Shown here: positions 61,075-64,000 of the stretch, in pieces
Numbering within the stretch: position 1 is the first letter of the stretch
Layout: each line of letters opens with the position of its first letter
Assembly (NCBI RefSeq): GCF_013705725.1
Contig: NZ_CP055483.1
Coordinates: 1 to 64,000 of the forward strand
Reading direction: 5' to 3'
Length of the DNA: 64,000 nt
Source of the DNA: Klebsiella sp. RHBSTW-00484
Lineage (GTDB): Bacteria; Pseudomonadota; Gammaproteobacteria; Enterobacterales; Enterobacteriaceae
Notes under the pieces: model-generated
Seen by the model: the letters and a program-made list of their open reading frames with translations, nothing else
Database searches by the model: none
What the model was told of the DNA's origin: nothing
Translations under genes and position numbers: made by a program

Positions 61075-62401
61075 TCTATGGTCACTCCCGTTTTTGCAAC
61101 ACCGATTTTGACGACAAGTTGGCTTGCTTGAATCTATCCGGCGTCTGAATGGGATTTTATTCCCGCGCCTTGATGAGTTCCGCGCCTGATGAACCTCCAG
61201 AAAATATACGGCTTCAATGAGCCTTTCCGTTTTACAGGTTCCTCAACAGGCCGGTGGGCCGTTAGTATCATCAATATCAGTATTCGCAAAACCAGATCAG
61301 TAATTCTTTAAACCGGTGTATTTCTGCCGTTATGCTACATAAGTTTGCTGTCGTGCCGTTAGGGCCCAGGCTATTCTGGCCAGCTTGTTTGCCAGAGCAC
61401 AAGTGACGACAAAGTTGCTTTTCCGGCACAGTAAATCCCTGACCCAATCGGCCAATTTGCCAGACTGGTGTTCCAGTTTTTGTATGAATACCCTGGCACA
61501 TTGAACCAACAAAGTTCGGATCTTTTTATTACCTCGCTTACTAATTCCCAGCAATGTCGTCCTACCTCCCGTGCTGTACTGCCGAGGTACAAGCCCTGTT
61601 GCCGCCGCAAAGTCACGGCTGCTGGCGTACTGCTTCCCGTCGCCAATCTCAGTTGAAATAGTACTCGCTGTCAGTGTTCCGACGCAGGGAATGCTCAGCA
61701 AGCGCTGTCCAACCTCATCTTCGTCCAACTTTCGTTTCAACTGGGATTCCAAATCTTTAATCTGCTCAACAAGATAGTGATAATGCTGTTGTAATTTCAG
61801 CAATAACTGGCTGAGGTAAAGAGGCAAACTATTATCCTCAAGAATGGTACTCAGTCGGCTAATAACGGCAGCTCCTCGGGGAACGCTAATGCCAAATTCC
61901 AGCAGAAAAGCATGCATTTGATTGGTTGTTTTTACCTTATCCTGAACCAGGGATTCACGGACACGATGCAGAGCCCGCATTGCCTGCTGAGATTCCGTTC
62001 TGGGCTGCACAAAACGCATAGACGGACGCGATGCAGCTTCACAAATAGCTTCGGCGTCGACAAAGTCGTTTTTATTGCTTTTAACGAACGGGCGGACAAA
62101 TTGTGGTGATATCAGCTTTGGGGAATGCCCCAACTCTTCCAACTTGCGTGCCATAAAGTGAGAACCGCCACAGGCTTCCATTGCGATGGTTGTAGCGGGG
62201 CATGTCGCCAAAAATTCGATCAACTTTGGCCGGGTAAATTTTTTACGGTAAACAGCCTTCCCGCGACGATCCTGGCAATGAATATGGAAAGAGTTTTTAC
62301 CCAGATCGATACCAATGAGCGCAATGTTTTCCATGATAGTTCTCCGAATGAAAGCCTGTCCTCAGCATAGTACCGGGAAGGAGGGAGTGACCATCTCATT
62401 A
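61075..62401 (-). mobile_element. IS110-family element inside a Tn3-type repeat (IS4321/IS5075-like)
   Basis: Removing exactly 61075-62401 (1,327 bp) joins the 22-bp outer part to the 16-bp inner part and restores a 38-bp terminal repeat. IS4321 and IS5075 are known to target this very position of Tn21-type repeats and are 1,327 bp long. No target duplication is seen, as expected for the group. Confidence 0.85.
61330..62334 (-). CDS. IS110-family transposase (2)
   Basis: A 334-residue IS1111-group transposase with RuvC-like DEDD motifs (ALIGIDLGKNSFHIHC, KNDFVDAEAICEAA) and the C-terminal serine region (GLVPRQYSTGGRTTLLGI). It is intact and fills most of its element. Its location in a Tn3-family repeat suggests the IS4321/IS5075 type. 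Confidence 0.9.
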   Translation of the reverse strand: MENIALIGIDLGKNSFHIHCQDRRGKAVYRKKFTRPKLIEFLATCPATTIAMEACGGSHFMARKLEELGHSPKLISPQFVRPFVKSNKNDFVDAEAICEAASRPSMRFVQPRTESQQAMRALHRVRESLVQDKVKTTNQMHAFLLEFGISVPRGAAVISRLSTILEDNSLPLYLSQLLLKLQQHYHYLVEQIKDLESQLKRKLDEDEVGQRLLSIPCVGTLTASTISTEIGDGKQYASSRDFAAATGLVPRQYSTGGRTTLLGISKRGNKKIRTLLVQCARVFIQKLEHQSGKLADWVRDLLCRKSNFVVTCALANKLARIAWALTARQQTYVA

Positions 62402-62417
62402 ATTATCCCACGCTAAG
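62402..62417. repeat. Tn3-family terminal repeat, inner part
   Basis: Sixteen bp ending CACGCTAAG complete the repeat begun at 61053. The last bases overlap the stop codon of the truncated Tn3-type transposase gene, the usual arrangement. Confidence 0.8.
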
Positions 62418-62721
62418 ACTGTTTTTTGTACAAAGCGGTATCGACTGTACGTAATGAGCGGTATTTTCCGGATCCCAGCTTAAGATTATTACGCCAGACG
62501 TAATCTCCACTCAGATTGATATGTTCCCAGCCCAGGGGAGAAAGATGAGAGACCAGTTGCTCATTTATCGGGATACCCTTTCGTTTTAGTGACTCAATAG
62601 CTCTTTCTATATATACCGTGTTCCACAACGTGATCGCTGCTGTCAGTAATGTCAGCCCGCTGGCGCGATAACTCTGATTCTCCAGCCCACGATCCCTTAT
62701 TTCACCCAGACGGTGCAAAAA
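62413..62721 (-). pseudogene. Tn3-family transposase, C-terminal remnant
   Basis: About 100 residues of the C-terminal end of a Tn3-type TnpA remain: [20 protein letters not shown], then [18 protein letters not shown] and FRSLR-like KYRSLRTVD. The rest is missing because a short inverted-repeat element starts at 62722. The fragment is inactive. Confidence 0.88.
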
Positions 62722-62978
62722 GGGGTCAGTTTGGATATAGAGAATTATTGTACGGTAAGCCTGTTTTTTGAACAGACTTACCTATAGCAATAGGGTGTAC
62801 TCCCGCGCTATACAGCGTTTTCAGGGGATTTTGTCTTAATCGGATAACCTAAATGCGATACAGCAAGAGCGACAACCTAAAAGCGATAGCCAATGACGAT
62901 AAATCAATCATTTACGTATCCGAATTGGTTAAATAATGTGCTTAACGTACAAAAATTTCCGATCTCCAAACTGACCCC
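62722..62978. mobile_element. Small Tn3-type inverted-repeat element (MITE/TIME-like)
   Basis: A 257-bp stretch bounded by two 38-bp inverted repeats. The left begins GGGGTCAGTTTGGATATAG and ends GGTAAG (62722-62759). The right reads CTTAACGTAC to CTGACCCC (62941-62978). They agree closely after alignment. The interior has no gene but holds repeated ACCTAAA-GCGATA motifs (about 62844-62860 and 62872-62888) resembling a degenerate resolution site. This fits a Tn3-derived miniature element. No 5-bp duplication is visible. Confidence 0.7.
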
Positions 62979-63097
62979 CTCCAGCGTGGCCAACGTGCGT
63001 TACCTAACAATAAACCTGTTTAAATATCCAGATAAAAACATTCAATCTGGGTCAAATGAGTGATACAGTTTCACCCATAAGACCCAATGGAGGCAAT

Positions 63098-64000
63098 ATG
63101 TCTGAATTTGAATTACTGGCGCAGGATCTGCTTGAGAAAGCAGAAGCGGAAGAACAACTGCGACAGGAAAATGATAAAAAGCTGCTCGGGCAGGTGCTGG
63201 AAATCTATGACCAGAAGTACGTGGCTGAACTGCTTAGAAAAGTTGGTAAAAATGAGTGGAGTCGCGAGACTCTTAATCGCTGGATTAATGGTAAGTGCTC
63301 ACCTAAGACGCTGACGTTAGCCGAAGAGGAACTTCTACGAAAAATGCTTCCGGAAGCGCCTGCACATCACCCTGACTATGCCTTCCGGTTTATTGACCTG
63401 TTTGCTGGGATTGGAGGTATACGGAAGGGCTTCGAAACCATCGGTGGCCAGTGCGTTTTTACCAGTGAATGGAATAAAGAGGCTGTGCGCACATATAAAG
63501 CTAACTGGTTTAACGATGCTCAGGAACACACTTTCAATCTCGATATTCGGGAAGTCACGCTCAGTGATAAACCTGAAGTACCTGAAAACGATGCCTATGC
63601 TTACATTAATGAGCATGTGCCGGATCATGATGTACTTCTAGCAGGTTTCCCCTGTCAACCGTTCAGCCTTGCGGGCGTAAGCAAGAAAAACTCGCTCGGG
63701 CGCGCGCATGGTTTCGAATGTGAGGCTCAGGGAACGCTTTTCTTCGATGTGGCGCGTATTATACGCGCAAAAAAACCTGCCATCTTTGTTCTTGAAAACG
63801 TTAAAAACCTGAAGAGCCATGACAAGGGTAAAACCTTTAAAGTCATCATGGATACCCTCGACGAACTGGGCTATGAAGTTGCGGATGCAGCTGAGATGGG
63901 CAAAAACGATCCTAAAGTTATCGACGGAAAGCACTTTTTACCTCAGCACCGAGAACGTATCGTTTTGGTCGGTTTCCGTCGTGATCTGAACATTCACCAG
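63098..64000 (+). CDS. DNA cytosine-5 methyltransferase, incomplete
   Basis: A C5-type DNA methyltransferase of the Dcm kind; 301 codons are visible before the window ends. About 85 N-terminal residues are helical ([20 protein letters not shown]), as in Dcm. Motif [11 protein letters not shown] is at residues 98-107. The catalytic Cys186 is in [12 protein letters not shown], motif VI ENV at 233-235, and motif [15 protein letters not shown] near the end. It transfers methyl groups to cytosine in a specific site. AATGGAGG precedes the ATG. Whether a paired endonuclease or vsr gene follows cannot be seen. Confidence 0.9.

Overview
The window reads as part of a large, mosaic resistance plasmid of the Enterobacterales. 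It most resembles the IncFIB(K)-type plasmids of Klebsiella and its relatives. It opens with a RepFIB-type initiator, its iterons and a ResD-like resolvase. It then carries a complete silver/copper island, a five-gene glycogen operon, several toxin-antitoxin pairs and many insertion sequences (IS3, IS6/IS26 twice, IS5, ISL3, IS110 twice, Tn3-family remnants). No rRNA, tRNA or CRISPR array was seen. I made no database comparison, so family names rest on recognising the proteins and their motifs.

Layout. 1-2.5 kb: replication initiator, iterons, tyrosine recombinase. 3.6-6.1 kb: GAF-GGDEF diguanylate cyclase facing an EAL-domain remnant, then an IS3-family element that also cuts a DUF305 gene. 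6.2-18.9 kb: silE, silRS, silCFBA, a DUF411 gene, silP and a DUF2933 gene. 19-27.6 kb: pcoG, pcoF, pcoABCDRS, pcoE. 27.7-30.6 kb: parDE, then a co-directional block of little-known plasmid genes ending in an hha homologue. 30.7-31.8 kb: lacY remnant and a LuxR-type gene. 32-41.3 kb: glgB-glgC-glgA-glgP-pgm, all on the minus strand. 41.9-45.6 kb: IS200/IS605-type remnant and an ISPpu12-like ISL3 element carrying lspA, a cation exporter and a MerR regulator. 46.2-51.1 kb: a CD-NTase, an S-4TM membrane protein and a PHP/ABC-type ATPase, ending at a Tn1000-like terminal repeat. 51.6-58.1 kb: GNAT/DUF1778 pair, IS6 relic, IS26, hairpin-rich DNA, HigBA-like pair, IS5-family element, ferritin ftnB. 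58.4-64 kb: second IS26, two IS110-family genes, CsaA/EamA fragments, a Tn3-family end broken by an IS, a small Tn3-type inverted-repeat element, and a cytosine methyltransferase that runs off the window.

How the genes work together. Sil and Pco form one metal-detoxification unit. SilCBA with SilF should export Ag(I)/Cu(I) across the envelope and SilP pump it from the cytosol. PcoA-D handle and oxidise periplasmic copper. SilE, PcoF and PcoE are related periplasmic metal sponges. Two two-component systems control the unit through two visibly different operator types. The glg operon supplies a nearly full glycogen synthesis and breakdown route, with phosphoglucomutase joining it to glucose-6-phosphate.

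The most interesting part is 46.2-51.1 kb. The CD-NTase with intact catalytic residues sits 3 bp from a four-helix S-4TM effector, which is the architecture of a minimal CBASS-like abortive-infection system. The large PHP-plus-ATPase gene follows in the same direction. The 54-59 kb region also keeps a clear record of an IS26-driven inversion, with 8-bp duplications in inverted orientation.
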